From Fictibacillus barbaricus (GTDB lineage Bacteria; Bacillota; Bacilli; Bacillales; Fictibacillaceae), in assembly GCF_014635025.1 (NCBI RefSeq), contig NZ_BMCE01000001.1, positions 1,426,001 to 1,490,000 of the forward strand: a stretch of 64,000 nucleotides of DNA. The letters run 5' to 3'. Made by a program: the position numbers and the translations under genes. This document shows, one piece after another, positions 1 to 9,685 of this stretch; position 1 is the stretch's first letter, and each line of letters opens with the position of its first letter. Under the pieces are notes generated by a model, which worked only from the letters and a program-made list of their open reading frames with translations, had not been told where the DNA came from and did no database searches.

Positions 1-2
1 TC

Positions 3-347
3 GGTCTTGTTATTGCCATAACGGATATAATCCCTTATTTCGGGCCAATCTTAGGGGCGATTCCCGTCGTTTTGATCGCTTTAACGATTTCTTGGAAGAT
101 GGTATGGATTACCGTTGGGATTATGCTCGTTTTACAGTTCATAGAAGGAAACATCCTGGGACCTTTTATCGTAGGACGCAATCTTCATATCCATCCCGTT
201 TTTATTATCTTTTCTTTATTGTTGGGAGGAGAACTTGCAGGTGTACCGGGCATGATCCTTGCTGTACCTATTTTCAGCGTGATAAAAGTGATTGTGATTC
301 ACATAAGGGAACATCGACTAAGACATCCGATTGACAAGTCAGAATAA
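3..347 (+). CDS. yrrI: AI-2E family (PerM-like) permease, C-terminal fragment
   Basis: The reading frame is open from the window edge, so the 5' part of the gene is missing. The visible ~115 residues start in the segment DIIPYFGPILGAIP, a signature of the AI-2E/PerM family, followed by two hydrophobic spans and a basic tail (HIREHRLRHP). Members are multi-spanning inner-membrane proteins of the AI-2E exporter/UPF0118 type; the substrate of this one is unknown. It lies directly upstream of alaS, as yrrI does in B. subtilis, which supports the name. The alaS promoter overlaps its last codons. Confidence 0.85.
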   Translation, partial: GLVIAITDIIPYFGPILGAIPVVLIALTISWKMVWITVGIMLVLQFIEGNILGPFIVGRNLHIHPVFIIFSLLLGGELAGVPGMILAVPIFSVIKVIVIHIREHRLRHPIDKSE

Positions 348-360
348 ATAAACGTATACT
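331..360 (+). promoter_or_regulatory. Sigma-A promoter of alaS leader
   Basis: TTGACA at 331-336 and TATACT at 355-360 with an 18-base spacer, lying over the 3' end of the upstream permease gene and just ahead of the T-box leader. Transcription would start near 367. Confidence 0.7.
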
Positions 361-369
361 ATCGCTAGA

Positions 370-616
370 TGATAAAAAAATCGTTGAAAGAGATGAGTAC
401 GTTTTAGTCCTTCCAAAAGAGAGAAACATCCACCGGCTGAAAGATGTTTTAGGAAGAAGGAAAACCGAAAGCTACTCTGGAGTGCAGAAGGAAAATCTGC
501 CGTTATGCCGCGTTAAGGCTTTAATCAAGGTGATATGCTGAATGAGCATATAACCAGGGTGGTACCGCGTGAATTCAAACTCTCGTCCCTGTTTTATAGG
601 GATGGGAGTTTTTTAT
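370..616 (+). promoter_or_regulatory. T-box leader of alaS (alanine-specific)
   Basis: The T-box sequence AGGGTGGTACCGCG is at about 556-569 and is followed by a stem-loop terminator (AAACTCTCGTCCC ... GGGATGGGAG plus T run, 578-616). Upstream, GAGTA near 393 can pair with TACTC near 475 to close stem I, and the codon GCT (alanine) sits in CCGAAAGCTAC on the 3' side of the specifier loop. Known mechanism: uncharged tRNA-Ala stabilises the antiterminator so alaS is transcribed on alanine starvation. The specifier assignment was folded by hand. Confidence 0.93.
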
Positions 617-649
617 TTATCTAAAAATGATCAAAGGAGAATGAAAACC

Positions 650-3286
650 ATGAAAAACTTGACTTCAGCACAAGTCAGACAAATGTTCCTCGATTTTTTC
701 AAAGAAAAAGGACACCGAGTAGAGCCGAGTGCGTCTCTTGTTCCCCATGAAGATCCTACATTGCTTTGGATCAATAGCGGTGTTGCGACACTAAAGAAAT
801 ATTTTGACGGACGCGTAATTCCGGAGAACCCGCGTATTACAAACGCACAAAAATCTATTCGCACAAATGATATTGAGAACGTTGGAATTACAGCACGTCA
901 CCACACATTCTTTGAGATGCTCGGTAACTTTTCTATCGGAGATTATTTTAAAGAAGAAGCGATTCTTTGGGCATGGGAATTCTTAACGAGTAAAGACTGG
1001 ATCGGTTTTGATCCGGAGAAACTATCTGTTACGATTCATCCCGAAGACGATGAAGCGTTTGACATCTGGACAAAGCAAGTGGGATTGCCTGAAGAGCGTA
1101 TTATTCGTTTAGAGGGGAACTTCTGGGATATTGGAGAGGGCCCGAGTGGTCCAAACACGGAGATCTTCTATGATCGGGGTGAGTCTTACGGAAATGATAC
1201 ATCCGATCCTGAACTGTATCCGGGCGGTGAGAACGATCGTTATCTAGAAGTATGGAACCTTGTATTCTCACAGTTCAACCATAATCCGGATGGCAGCTAC
1301 ACACCGCTTCCAAAGAAAAATATTGATACAGGAATGGGACTTGAAAGAATGGTCTCTGTTATTCAAGACACAAAAACAAATTTTGAAACAGATCTTTTTC
1401 TGCCGATCATTAAAGAAACAGAAAAGCTTGCTGATACTTCCTATGGGTTGAATACAGAGACAGACACTGCTTTTAAAGTAATCGCTGACCATGTACGTAC
1501 GGTTAGCTTTGCGATTGGGGACAGCGCACTTCCATCAAATGAGGGAAGAGGCTATATACTTAGACGTTTGATCAGAAGAGCGATTCGATTTGCGAAAAAA
1601 ATCAACATTAATAAGCCGTTCATGTATGAACTTGTTCCGACAGTAGCTGACATCATGGTAGATTTTTATCCGGAAGTAAAAGAAAAAGTGCCTTTTATAC
1701 AAAAAGTTGTAAAAACGGAAGAAGAAAGATTCCATGAAACAATCAACGAAGGTTTGGCGATCTTAGAAGATGTTATGGCGAAAGAAAAGGCAGAAGGGAA
1801 TTCCGTTATCTCTGGAAAAGACGCGTTTAAATTATACGATACATTTGGATTCCCGTTTGAGCTCACAGAAGAGTATGCTGCTGAAAACGGGATGGGAGTA
1901 GATTTAGAAGGCTTCGAAAACGAGATGAAAGCACAGCGTGAACGTGCACGAGCAGCTAGACAAGAAGTGGACAGCATGCAAGTTCAAGGAGGAGTACTTT
2001 CTGATATTACCGTGAAAAGTGAGTTTTCTGGCTATGACCGTTTATCTGGAGAAGCTAAGATCCTAGAGGTTCTGCAAAACGGTGAACGAGTTTCAATGGT
2101 AGCTTCAGGAGAGGAAGCACAGGTTATCCTTGATGTAACACCTTTCTATGCAGAGAGCGGAGGTCAGATCGCTGACCAAGGAACAATCGCAGGCAAAGAG
2201 CTATCTCTGAAAGTGAAAGATGTACAGAAGGCGCCTAATGGCCAAAACCTGCACACAGTTATCGTTGAAAAAGGTGTATTAGAGAACCATATGGAAGTAG
2301 ATGTACAGGTAGATCCAGAAACGCGCGCAAAAGTAGTGAAGAACCATACTGCAACACATCTTCTGCACCAAGCATTAAAAGATGTACTAGGAACGCATGT
2401 TAACCAAGCAGGATCACTTGTACAGGAAGGTCGTCTTCGCTTTGACTTTACCCATTTTGGAAGCATTTCTTCAGAGGAACTTGAAAGAATCGAAGAAATT
2501 GTGAACGAAAAAGTTTGGGCAAACATCCCAGTTGAAAAGATGGTTAAAAACATCAATGAAGCAAAAGCGATGGGGGCAATGGCTCTATTTGGTGAAAAGT
2601 ATGGAGAGACGGTTCGCGTTGTAAAAGTAGGAGATTACAGCCTAGAACTTTGCGGAGGCTGTCACGTAAACAATACAGCTGAAATTGGTTTGTTTAAAAT
2701 TGTTTCAGAATCAGGGATTGGAGCGGGAACTCGCCGCATTGAAGCTGTGACTGGTGAAAATGCATACCGACTGATGAATGGGCAAGTGCAGTTGTTAAAA
2801 GAAACAGCTGCCAGATTGAAAACGAATCTAAAAGACGTACCACAGCGTATTGACGTATTAAACGATCAGATCCGTGAACTGCAAAAAGAAAAAGAGTCTC
2901 TCGCTGCGAAAATTGGGAACATGGAAGCAGGAAGTTTAGTTGACGAAATACAAACGATCAATGGTGTCTCTGTCATTGCCAAAAAAGTAAATGGTATGGA
3001 CATGAACGGCCTCCGCTCAATCGTTGATGACTTAAAGAACAAGCTTCAAAGCGGAGTTGTTATCTTGGGTGCAGAAAACGGCGGAAAAGTTAATATTGTC
3101 GCTGGGGTAACAAAAGATTTAGTATCAAAAGGGTATCATGCAGGTAATCTTGTTAAAGAAGTAGCAGTTCGTTGCGGCGGTGGGGGCGGAGGCCGTCCTG
3201 ACATGGCTCAAGCTGGCGGGAAAGATCCTGAAAAGCTGCAAGAAGGAATAGATTCTGCAGTTGAAATGATTAAAACGGTTTCCTAA
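650..3286 (+). CDS. alaS: Alanine--tRNA ligase
   Basis: Charges tRNA-Ala in the cytoplasm. The 878-residue length equals that of B. subtilis AlaS. In order: class II catalytic core ([18 protein letters not shown], motif 2 region [17 protein letters not shown], residues ~1-250), tRNA recognition domain, editing domain with the zinc motifs HTATH (~565) and CGGCH (~667), and a C-terminal DHHA1-type domain rich in glycine ([17 protein letters not shown]). Start: AAAGGAG at 633-639 is too close to the ATG at 641 but well placed for the ATG at 650, giving [10 protein letters not shown] as in the family. An apparent N-terminal extension would be translated T-box leader and is not real. Confidence 0.98.
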   Translation: MKNLTSAQVRQMFLDFFKEKGHRVEPSASLVPHEDPTLLWINSGVATLKKYFDGRVIPENPRITNAQKSIRTNDIENVGITARHHTFFEMLGNFSIGDYFKEEAILWAWEFLTSKDWIGFDPEKLSVTIHPEDDEAFDIWTKQVGLPEERIIRLEGNFWDIGEGPSGPNTEIFYDRGESYGNDTSDPELYPGGENDRYLEVWNLVFSQFNHNPDGSYTPLPKKNIDTGMGLERMVSVIQDTKTNFETDLFLPIIKETEKLADTSYGLNTETDTAFKVIADHVRTVSFAIGDSALPSNEGRGYILRRLIRRAIRFAKKININKPFMYELVPTVADIMVDFYPEVKEKVPFIQKVVKTEEERFHETINEGLAILEDVMAKEKAEGNSVISGKDAFKLYDTFGFPFELTEEYAAENGMGVDLEGFENEMKAQRERARAARQEVDSMQVQGGVLSDITVKSEFSGYDRLSGEAKILEVLQNGERVSMVASGEEAQVILDVTPFYAESGGQIADQGTIAGKELSLKVKDVQKAPNGQNLHTVIVEKGVLENHMEVDVQVDPETRAKVVKNHTATHLLHQALKDVLGTHVNQAGSLVQEGRLRFDFTHFGSISSEELERIEEIVNEKVWANIPVEKMVKNINEAKAMGAMALFGEKYGETVRVVKVGDYSLELCGGCHVNNTAEIGLFKIVSESGIGAGTRRIEAVTGENAYRLMNGQVQLLKETAARLKTNLKDVPQRIDVLNDQIRELQKEKESLAAKIGNMEAGSLVDEIQTINGVSVIAKKVNGMDMNGLRSIVDDLKNKLQSGVVILGAENGGKVNIVAGVTKDLVSKGYHAGNLVKEVAVRCGGGGGGRPDMAQAGGKDPEKLQEGIDSAVEMIKTVS

Positions 3287-3364
3287 GCTTTCCTCTATCA
3301 TGTACAATAGAGACAAGAACTAATTTATCCCTTAAGGGAGATCTTCAGAAAGAGGTGTTCACTA

Positions 3365-3640
3365 ATGAGTTCCATGGACAAAACGATGAAGTTTAACTTC
3401 AACGAAGATGATGCTTATAAAACAAATGTTGAAACTGTCCTGTTTTCTGTTTATGACGCCCTGCAGGATAAAGGATATAACCCGATTAACCAAATCGTTG
3501 GTTATCTGCTTTCAGGTGATCCCGCTTATATTCCTCGTCACAATGATGCGAGAAGCATGATCAGAAAGCTGGAGCGTGACGAGCTTATTGAAGAGCTTGT
3601 AAAATCATATCTTTCAACTCAAAAAGAAGGAAGCCGTTAA
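3365..3640 (+). CDS. ireB: IreB family regulatory phosphoprotein (UPF0297)
   Basis: A 91-residue cytoplasmic protein of the UPF0297 family (B. subtilis YrzL, Enterococcus IreB). The conserved core [22 protein letters not shown] is split here as ...[14 protein letters not shown] and [11 protein letters not shown], with a charged C-terminus. IreB is a substrate of the PASTA kinase IreK and affects cephalosporin tolerance in Enterococcus; its role in bacilli is unclear. It overlaps ruvX by one base (TAATG), and the alaS-ireB-ruvX order is conserved across Firmicutes. The start has a good SD (AGAGGTG). Confidence 0.93.
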   Translation: MSSMDKTMKFNFNEDDAYKTNVETVLFSVYDALQDKGYNPINQIVGYLLSGDPAYIPRHNDARSMIRKLERDELIEELVKSYLSTQKEGSR

Positions 3641-4059
3641 TGACAAAGACACTTGGCCTGGATGTTGGAACGAAGACGATCGGTGTTGCTGTCTCAGATG
3701 CACTGGGGTGGACAGCACAAGGAGTTGAGACGATCCGGCGCCGACCTAACCATCCTGAAGAAGATTATGCTAGAATTCAAGAGCTGATCCAGAACCACGA
3801 TATCAGCAAAATCGTGGTCGGCCTTCCTAAAAATATGAATGGCACGATCGGTCCAAGTGGTGAGGCTTGTCAAAACTTTGCCAAAGATATTGAAAGTATT
3901 ACAGGACTTTCGGTTATCCTATGGGATGAGAGGCTGACTACAATGGCAGCTGAAAGAACTTTAATTTCAGCTGACGTAAGCAGAAAGAAACGTAAACAGG
4001 TGATTGATAAGCTTGCTGCTTCGATCATCCTGCAAGGTTATTTGGACAGCCAACAATAA
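3640..4059 (+). CDS. ruvX: YqgF/RuvX-type Holliday junction resolvase-like nuclease
   Basis: 139 residues with the RNase H-like fold signature: [15 protein letters not shown] at the N-terminus carries the first catalytic Asp, [10 protein letters not shown] and WDERLTT carry the remaining acidic positions, and the C-terminus has [16 protein letters not shown]. coli YqgF takes part in 16S rRNA 5' processing, and family members can cut recombination junctions; which role applies here cannot be told from sequence. The start overlaps the ireB stop, so the two are translationally coupled. B. subtilis name: yrrK. Confidence 0.95.
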   Translation: MTKTLGLDVGTKTIGVAVSDALGWTAQGVETIRRRPNHPEEDYARIQELIQNHDISKIVVGLPKNMNGTIGPSGEACQNFAKDIESITGLSVILWDERLTTMAAERTLISADVSRKKRKQVIDKLAASIILQGYLDSQQ

Positions 4060-4080
4060 TAAAAACTGAGGTGAGCCATT

Positions 4081-4380
4081 ATGGCAAAAGAAGAACGCGA
4101 ACGTATTATTATTCCTGACGAGAACGGTGACGAAAACTTATTTGAAGTATTATTCAAATTCGATGTAGACCAGACAGGAAAATCATACATGGTAACAATC
4201 CCTGTAGCGGATTCAGAAGATGATGATACAGATGAAGTAGAAGTTTTTCCTTTCCGATATGAAGAAAAGGGAGAGGAAGATGATGATCTTGCTTTGTTCC
4301 CATTAGAAACTGACGAAGAATGGGATATGATTGAAGAAATGTTGAATACATTTCAAGATGACGAGTTCGAAACTGAATAA
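4081..4380 (+). CDS. yrzB: DUF1292 family protein YrzB
   Basis: A 99-residue, strongly acidic protein (many Asp/Glu, e.g. DSEDDDTDEVEV and EKGEEDDD) of the DUF1292 family. Function unknown. It follows ruvX by 21 bases and is the last gene before a terminator, so ireB-ruvX-yrzB form one unit behind alaS. The family motif with DENGDENLFEVLFKF at the N-terminus and a Phe-Pro-Leu segment near the C-terminus is intact. Confidence 0.92.
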   Translation: MAKEERERIIIPDENGDENLFEVLFKFDVDQTGKSYMVTIPVADSEDDDTDEVEVFPFRYEEKGEEDDDLALFPLETDEEWDMIEEMLNTFQDDEFETE

Positions 4381-4397
4381 TAAGAGCGAAGAAGACA

Positions 4398-4428
4398 AGA
4401 AGGTGGATTTAATCCACCTTCTTTTTTT
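4398..4428 (+). terminator. Intrinsic terminator after yrzB
   Basis: Stem AGAAGGTGGATT / AATCCACCTTCT followed by seven T. Confidence 0.93.
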
Positions 4429-4448
4429 ATTCCAAATTACGGCCATTC

Positions 4449-4477
4449 TCGACAATTTCTGCTAGCAAACGTATAAT
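4449..4477 (+). promoter_or_regulatory. Sigma-A promoter of mltG
   Basis: TCGACA (4449-4454), 17-base spacer, TATAAT (4472-4477), about 25 bases ahead of the mltG start. Confidence 0.65.
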
Positions 4478-4502
4478 TAAACAGGTAGAAGGGGGAAATA
4501 AA

Positions 4503-5639
4503 ATGTTGCATCTCCAGTCATCTGGCAACGATATAAACAATACTAAACAAAAAAAACGTATAAAAACCATTTTACTTACAATTCTTGTTCTTATTTTAGC
4601 AGCCGTACTTCTCGCTGCGGCTGGCGGATACTATTATTTTAATAAAAATACAGGCGCATTAGATTCAAACAACAAAGAAAAAATAACCGTAGAAATTCCG
4701 ATAGGTTCTTCTTCAGCAACTATTGGAAATGAACTTGAGAATAAAGGAGTTATAAATAACGGTGACTTCTTCAGGCTCTATACTCGTGTAAAAGGTGAAG
4801 GGAATTTTCAGGCAGGTGTTTACGAACTTTCACCTTCTATGAACCTTAATGAGATCATAGCAGCACTTAAAGAAGGAAAGATGTTTAAAAAGCCAGAACT
4901 AACGTTTACGATTCCAGAGGGATATAACGTTCCACAGATAGCCGGTATAATCAGCAAGGCAACGGGGTATGAAGAAGCTGTTATAATTAAGAAGATGGCT
5001 GATAAAACATACTTAAAACAACTAAAGGAAAAGTACTCGATATTACCAGATGATATTTTAAAAGAAGGTCTCTATTATCCTCTAGAAGGGTTCCTATTTC
5101 CTGCGACTTACGATTTTGAAGTGAAGAAACCAGAATTAACAGAGATTATCGAAAAAATGGTTGAACAATCATCTGCAGTCTTAAAAAAGCATGAAGTAGA
5201 GATTGAAAATAGCGGTTATTCTCTTTTCGAACTGATCACATTATCTTCACTTATTGAAGAAGAGTCACAGCGTGATGAGGATCGAAAGAAAATTGCGGGC
5301 GTTTTCTTTAACCGTCTAAGTCAGGGAATGAAGCTGGATTCAGATCCAACAGTCAAATATGCCCGAAAAGACTTTAATGTTCAGGTTTTATATGATCATT
5401 TAGAAGTTGATTCCCCTTATAATACGTATCGATACAAAGGCATTCCGATCGGACCGATCACTTCTCCAGGTGAAAAAGCAATTGAAGCAGCCTTAAAGCC
5501 CGTTAAAATGGAAGAACTCTTTTTCTATGCAAGACCAAACGGTGAAGTTATCTATACAAAGACATTAAGTGAACACAATGCTGTATACAAAAAGTATAGA
5601 GACGAATGGAAAGTCTGGCAGGAAAAAGATAAACAATAG
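4503..5639 (+). CDS. mltG: Endolytic murein transglycosylase MltG (YceG-like)
   Basis: 378 residues: short cytoplasmic N-terminus with a basic patch (KQKKRIK), one membrane segment (~residues 23-45), a LysM-like domain (VEIPIGSSSATIGNELENKG), then the YceG catalytic domain with SLIEEESQRDEDRKKIAGV, containing the catalytic Glu (~250), and LDSDPTVKYA. It cleaves nascent glycan strands and is thought to set their length. It has its own promoter and terminator, so it is a single-gene unit. B. subtilis name: yrrL. Confidence 0.94.
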   Translation: MLHLQSSGNDINNTKQKKRIKTILLTILVLILAAVLLAAAGGYYYFNKNTGALDSNNKEKITVEIPIGSSSATIGNELENKGVINNGDFFRLYTRVKGEGNFQAGVYELSPSMNLNEIIAALKEGKMFKKPELTFTIPEGYNVPQIAGIISKATGYEEAVIIKKMADKTYLKQLKEKYSILPDDILKEGLYYPLEGFLFPATYDFEVKKPELTEIIEKMVEQSSAVLKKHEVEIENSGYSLFELITLSSLIEEESQRDEDRKKIAGVFFNRLSQGMKLDSDPTVKYARKDFNVQVLYDHLEVDSPYNTYRYKGIPIGPITSPGEKAIEAALKPVKMEELFFYARPNGEVIYTKTLSEHNAVYKKYRDEWKVWQEKDKQ

Positions 5640-5645
5640 CTTTTT

Positions 5646-5676
5646 AAGGATACTATTAAAAAGTATCCTTTTTTTA
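5646..5676 (+). terminator. Intrinsic terminator after mltG
   Basis: AAGGATACT / AGTATCCTT stem followed by a run of T. Confidence 0.9.
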
Positions 5677-5779
5677 TTTTGCTGCCCCAATCATTTAAGA
5701 TTTAAAAGAGATAGGACTCTCGCCATCATAAAAAGATTATGTTACAATATACCGGTTAGTGTGAAGGAGGCGTGTTACT

Positions 5780-6424
5780 TTGGTCTCAAATGAAGTAAAC
5801 CAATACATTGAAAAAATAATTCCAGCGCGCTCTGAACAAGTACTGAAAATAGAACAATACGCAAAACTTCATAATGTGCCGATCATGGAGCTTACAGGGA
5901 TGGAGACTCTTCTCTCATATGTAAGGCTAAAAAAACCAAAACGTATCTTAGAAGTAGGCACGGCTATTGGATATTCTGCCATTCGGATGGCACTTGCTTG
6001 TCAAACAGCCGAAATTATTAGTATTGAAAGAGATGAAGAACGGTACAATATAGCAAAAGAAAACGTTGAATCATTTCATCTTGAGAACAGGATTACATTA
6101 TTGTTTGGGGATGCGAATGAATTGCAGAAACAAGTAGAAAACTATGCCCCATATGACTTTATTTTTATAGATGCAGCTAAAGGACAATATCAAAACTTTT
6201 TTGATCACTATTCCTCCATGCTGTCACCAGACGGCATCATCGTCACGGATAATGTTCTCTTTAGAGGGTACGTCGCGGAAGAAAGCGGCCTAGAGAGCAG
6301 AAGACTTCGTTCTCTTGTGAAAAAAATTAGGAGTTTTAATGAATATATCATGCAGCATCCTGACTATCAGTCTTCAATCCTGCCCGTTGGGGATGGTATG
6401 ATGGTGAGTATTCGTAATTCTTAA
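5780..6424 (+). CDS. trmR: tRNA 5-hydroxyuridine methyltransferase TrmR (YrrM)
   Basis: 214-residue class I SAM-dependent O-methyltransferase: motif I is LEVGTAIGYSAIRMA (~residues 54-68), and FIFIDAAKGQYQNFF and IIVTDNVLFRGYV are the metal/substrate motifs of the COG4122 family. In B. subtilis this enzyme makes 5-methoxyuridine at tRNA position 34. Start is TTG, with AAGGAGG nine bases upstream. In B. subtilis the next genes are the U32-peptidase-like yrrN and yrrO (trhP1/trhP2), which supply the hydroxyuridine; here udk follows after 30 bases, so both are missing from this position. Confidence 0.92.
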   Translation: MVSNEVNQYIEKIIPARSEQVLKIEQYAKLHNVPIMELTGMETLLSYVRLKKPKRILEVGTAIGYSAIRMALACQTAEIISIERDEERYNIAKENVESFHLENRITLLFGDANELQKQVENYAPYDFIFIDAAKGQYQNFFDHYSSMLSPDGIIVTDNVLFRGYVAEESGLESRRLRSLVKKIRSFNEYIMQHPDYQSSILPVGDGMMVSIRNS

Positions 6425-6454
6425 AGGGCAAAGCAGTTTGGAGGAGTATTAACA

Positions 6455-7096
6455 ATGGCACAAAAACCGATCGTAATTGGGGTTGCAGGTGGATCCGGTT
6501 CAGGTAAAACAACGGTTGCTAAAGAAATTTACCGTCAGTTTGCCAATCAATCCATACTAATTATTGAACAAGACGCTTATTATAAAGATCAATCCGAAAA
6601 ATCAATGGAAGAGCGATTGAATACGAATTATGACCATCCTCTTGCTTTTGATAATGATTTATTGATTAAACACATTTCCTCACTTCTAGCTTATGATTCC
6701 ATTGAAAAACCAGTGTACGACTATACAGCACATACAAGAAGTGATAAAATTATCCCAGTTGATGCTAAAGATGTCATTATATTGGAAGGTATTCTGATTC
6801 TTGAGGACGAACGATTGCGTGATTTGATGGACATCAAGCTATTTGTTGACACAGACGCAGATGTGCGAATTATTAGACGAATGGTTCGTGATATTCGTGA
6901 CCGTGGAAGAACATTAGAATCAGTGATTGATCAATATACTTCCGTCGTCCGGCCTATGCATAACCAATTTATTGAACCAACGAAAAGATATGCAGATATC
7001 ATTATCCCAGAAGGCGGCCAAAACCGTGTGGCGATCGACTTAATGGTGACTAAGATTAAGACGATCTTGGAAGACAAAGCATTACTGAAAAAATGA
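6455..7096 (+). CDS. udk: Uridine kinase
   Basis: 213 residues, uridine/cytidine phosphorylation to UMP/CMP in pyrimidine salvage. P-loop [12 protein letters not shown] at residues 8-19; [12 protein letters not shown] and YDYTAHTR are uridine kinase substrate motifs; [13 protein letters not shown] is the lid region. It has an SD (TGGAGGAG) eight bases before the ATG, sits 30 bases after trmR and is closed by a terminator. Confidence 0.97.
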   Translation: MAQKPIVIGVAGGSGSGKTTVAKEIYRQFANQSILIIEQDAYYKDQSEKSMEERLNTNYDHPLAFDNDLLIKHISSLLAYDSIEKPVYDYTAHTRSDKIIPVDAKDVIILEGILILEDERLRDLMDIKLFVDTDADVRIIRRMVRDIRDRGRTLESVIDQYTSVVRPMHNQFIEPTKRYADIIIPEGGQNRVAIDLMVTKIKTILEDKALLKK

Positions 7097-7117
7097 GGAA
7101 CAACATCCTCATTTTTT
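7088..7117 (+). terminator. Intrinsic terminator after udk
   Basis: AAAAAATGAGGA ... TCCTCATTTTTT; the stem begins inside the last udk codons. Confidence 0.9.
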
Positions 7118-7247
7118 CGGTATACACGGACAAATCACAGCTTTTAAACGGCATGGCAATCAACTATTGTCCTATTTTTTATACATACCCTGCCCGAAAC
7201 ATCATATAACGTAACAAGGGTACTGATTATCGAAGGAGTGAAAGATC

Positions 7248-7724
7248 ATGGCAGACGAGAAAAAACACTATATGACCTTAGAAGGTAAACAAAAGTTAGA
7301 AAATGAATTAGAGTATTTAAAAACAGAACGCAGAAAAGAAGTTGTGGAACGTATAAAAGTAGCTCGCAGTTTTGGAGATCTTTCTGAGAACTCTGAATAT
7401 GATGCAGCAAAGGACGAGCAGGCATTTGTTGAAGCGCGTATCGTTCAATTGGAAAAGATGATTCGTGATTCTGTGATTATTGAAGATAATAAAGATCAAT
7501 CTGATAACGTTTCCATTGGTAAGACAGTGAAATTTCAAGAGCTTCCGGATGGGGACGAAGAAACTTATGTAATCGTAGGAAGTGCAGAAGCTGATCCGTT
7601 TGAAGGGAAAATTTCCAACGATTCTCCAATGGCAAAAAGCTTATTAGGCAAGAAACCAGGAGATAAAGTTTCTGTTCAAACACCCGGTGGTGAGATTAGC
7701 GTTATTATTTTAGAAGTAAAATAA
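7248..7724 (+). CDS. greA: Transcription elongation factor GreA
   Basis: 158 residues, the usual length. The N-terminal coiled coil (residues ~8-75) carries the [15 protein letters not shown] tip with acidic residues that enter the RNA polymerase secondary channel; the C-terminal FKBP-like domain includes [20 protein letters not shown]. It stimulates transcript cleavage in backtracked polymerase. The SD GAAGGAG is seven bases before the ATG, and the gene is monocistronic, with its own terminator. Confidence 0.97.
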   Translation: MADEKKHYMTLEGKQKLENELEYLKTERRKEVVERIKVARSFGDLSENSEYDAAKDEQAFVEARIVQLEKMIRDSVIIEDNKDQSDNVSIGKTVKFQELPDGDEETYVIVGSAEADPFEGKISNDSPMAKSLLGKKPGDKVSVQTPGGEISVIILEVK

Positions 7725-7732
7725 GAATGAGA

Positions 7733-7767
7733 AGAAGGCTTGCAGATACTGCAAGTCTTCTTTTTTT
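7733..7767 (+). terminator. Intrinsic terminator after greA
   Basis: AGAAGGCTTGCAG / CTGCAAGTCTTCT with a following T run. Confidence 0.9.
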
Positions 7768-7820
7768 ATGGTTTCAATTATAAGCCATATCGTTTAGGAA
7801 CAAATCCTGGAGGCGAAAAT

Positions 7821-9605
7821 GTGGATAAGGTGGTGAGACAGTTGATATCCAAAAAACGAATCATAGGTCTGGCTATTTGTTTTCTTTCCATAATCCTTTT
7901 TTTAACCTATCGATTAGCTGACATACAATTAATCTCTACAACATCTTTTTCAAAAAATAAAGTTAACCTTATACAAGAAAGTGTTGCACAGCGTACACAT
8001 CGATTTACGATTAATGACGGGAGAGGTTACTTTTTAGACCGAAACGGAGAACTGCTGTCTACAGACGTGAAGCCGCAAGTCGTTGTGTTTCCAAATCTGT
8101 ATACGGATGACTGGCCAGTAGCAACCATCGCAAACATTTTAAAGCTGTCAAAAGATGAGGTTTCAAGCCAGATTAAAAAGCTCAAAAAGCCTTCAGCGCT
8201 CTCACTTCAGAATGATATCAGCCTGGAGGAGATGGATGAGATCAATCAGCTGGAGATACCGGGACTATATGCACAGCTAGTTACGAGAAGAAACCCTCTT
8301 CCGTTTGCCAATCATATCATTGGCGCAGTGGGTCAAGATCCTGAACTAATAAAGCGTAAATATAGTGATAAGTTAGAGAAAGGAACGGTAACCACATCGA
8401 CGAAAACGGGGAAGAACGGCATGCAATATACATTTGACCCATTTTTAATATCAGAAGGAGAGACGCAGTATATCTATCATGTAGACAGACAAGGCAACCC
8501 TTTATTTGGTCTTGACGTGAAATACCGTTCTCAATCAAACCCGCTCTATCCCTTGCACATCAAGACGACTATTGATAAAAAGATGCAGGAATCCGTAGAA
8601 AAGTATTTAAACGTTCATGGTGTTAAAGATGGTGGTGCTGTTCTCCTGGATATTGAATCAAATGAGCTGTTAGCTATGGCAAGCAGGCCTCTATTTACGA
8701 GCAGGACAATCTATGAACATGAAGATAAAATGACATCACAGCAAATTCCTGGCTCGATCTTTAAAATCGTTACAGCGGCTGCAGCTATAGAAGAAAATAT
8801 CATTCAGCCTGATAAAAAATACGATTGCAACCTTAATATTTATGGCAAACCTGATGAAAGACAATTAGGTATGCTTAATGTAGAAGAAAGTTTCACACAA
8901 AGCTGCAACAGAACGTTTGGAGACCTTGCAAATCACATAAAATTAAAAAAACCTGATTTTATGGAGAAATATGCTGAGAGGTTAGGTCTTCTAAACTATA
9001 ACGGCTGGAGAGGAAAAGTATATCATCTGGATCCATTCTCTCACCTTTACCAAGAAGAACGGGGACAAGTTCAAAGCATGATCAAGACAAACAAGGATTA
9101 TCAATCCTCTTTAGCAATTTCGCAAACTGCAATCGGCCAGCTAGATGTGAAGATCACTCCTCTTGCTGTAGCTAATATGATGGCAACTATAGCGCGTGGA
9201 GGATCTTGGTATGAGGTTAAAGCAGCCAAAAGTGTCAATTTTGCCAATGGGACGGAATTAATTAAATTTGACGATCATAAAAGAGAGAACCCAGCACTAT
9301 CTTCTTATACCATGATGAGGCTTCAGTCTATGCTTCTGAATGTAGTCAAGGATGAAGAAGGTACTGGACATGCTTTGCAATCCTTGCCGTTTCAAGTGGC
9401 AGGTAAATCTGGAACGGCACAAAAAGGTGATGGAAATAGTTTTAACAACAAATGGTTCGCTGGTTATTTTCCTGCAGATCGACCACGCTTTGCTCTAGTT
9501 GTTATTGACATGAAGCACGATACAATGAATCGGACAATCCCTGTTTTTTCCGATATAGCAAAGGAAATAATGAACATGGAAGGTTCAAGAATAAATAATA
9601 ACTAA
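7821..9605 (+). CDS. pbpI: Class B penicillin-binding protein (PbpI-like)
   Basis: 594 residues from a GTG start that has TGGAGG eight bases upstream; the longer upstream frame has no SD and runs through the greA terminator. One N-terminal membrane anchor (IIGLAICFLSIILFLTYRLA), a PBP dimerisation domain, then the transpeptidase domain with active-site SIFK (~311), SCN (~360) and KSGTAQKG (~529). It cross-links peptidoglycan outside the membrane. Its position between greA and yrrS matches B. subtilis pbpI (yrrR), which is a sporulation-associated PBP there. Confidence 0.9.
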   Translation: MDKVVRQLISKKRIIGLAICFLSIILFLTYRLADIQLISTTSFSKNKVNLIQESVAQRTHRFTINDGRGYFLDRNGELLSTDVKPQVVVFPNLYTDDWPVATIANILKLSKDEVSSQIKKLKKPSALSLQNDISLEEMDEINQLEIPGLYAQLVTRRNPLPFANHIIGAVGQDPELIKRKYSDKLEKGTVTTSTKTGKNGMQYTFDPFLISEGETQYIYHVDRQGNPLFGLDVKYRSQSNPLYPLHIKTTIDKKMQESVEKYLNVHGVKDGGAVLLDIESNELLAMASRPLFTSRTIYEHEDKMTSQQIPGSIFKIVTAAAAIEENIIQPDKKYDCNLNIYGKPDERQLGMLNVEESFTQSCNRTFGDLANHIKLKKPDFMEKYAERLGLLNYNGWRGKVYHLDPFSHLYQEERGQVQSMIKTNKDYQSSLAISQTAIGQLDVKITPLAVANMMATIARGGSWYEVKAAKSVNFANGTELIKFDDHKRENPALSSYTMMRLQSMLLNVVKDEEGTGHALQSLPFQVAGKSGTAQKGDGNSFNNKWFAGYFPADRPRFALVVIDMKHDTMNRTIPVFSDIAKEIMNMEGSRINNN

Positions 9606-9685
9606 AAAGACAAGTAGGAAATAGTGTTCGTGGACCTCAACTCCGTGGTAAAATAAAAAAAGTTAATTTTACTGGGGAGGATATT

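Noticed and set aside
569-649. N-terminal extension of alaS in the same frame
   Set aside because: It translates the T-box and terminator, has no SD, and the family starts at the ATG at 650.
2164-2556. 130-residue ORF on the minus strand inside alaS
   Set aside because: Antisense to a conserved gene, no SD or family features.
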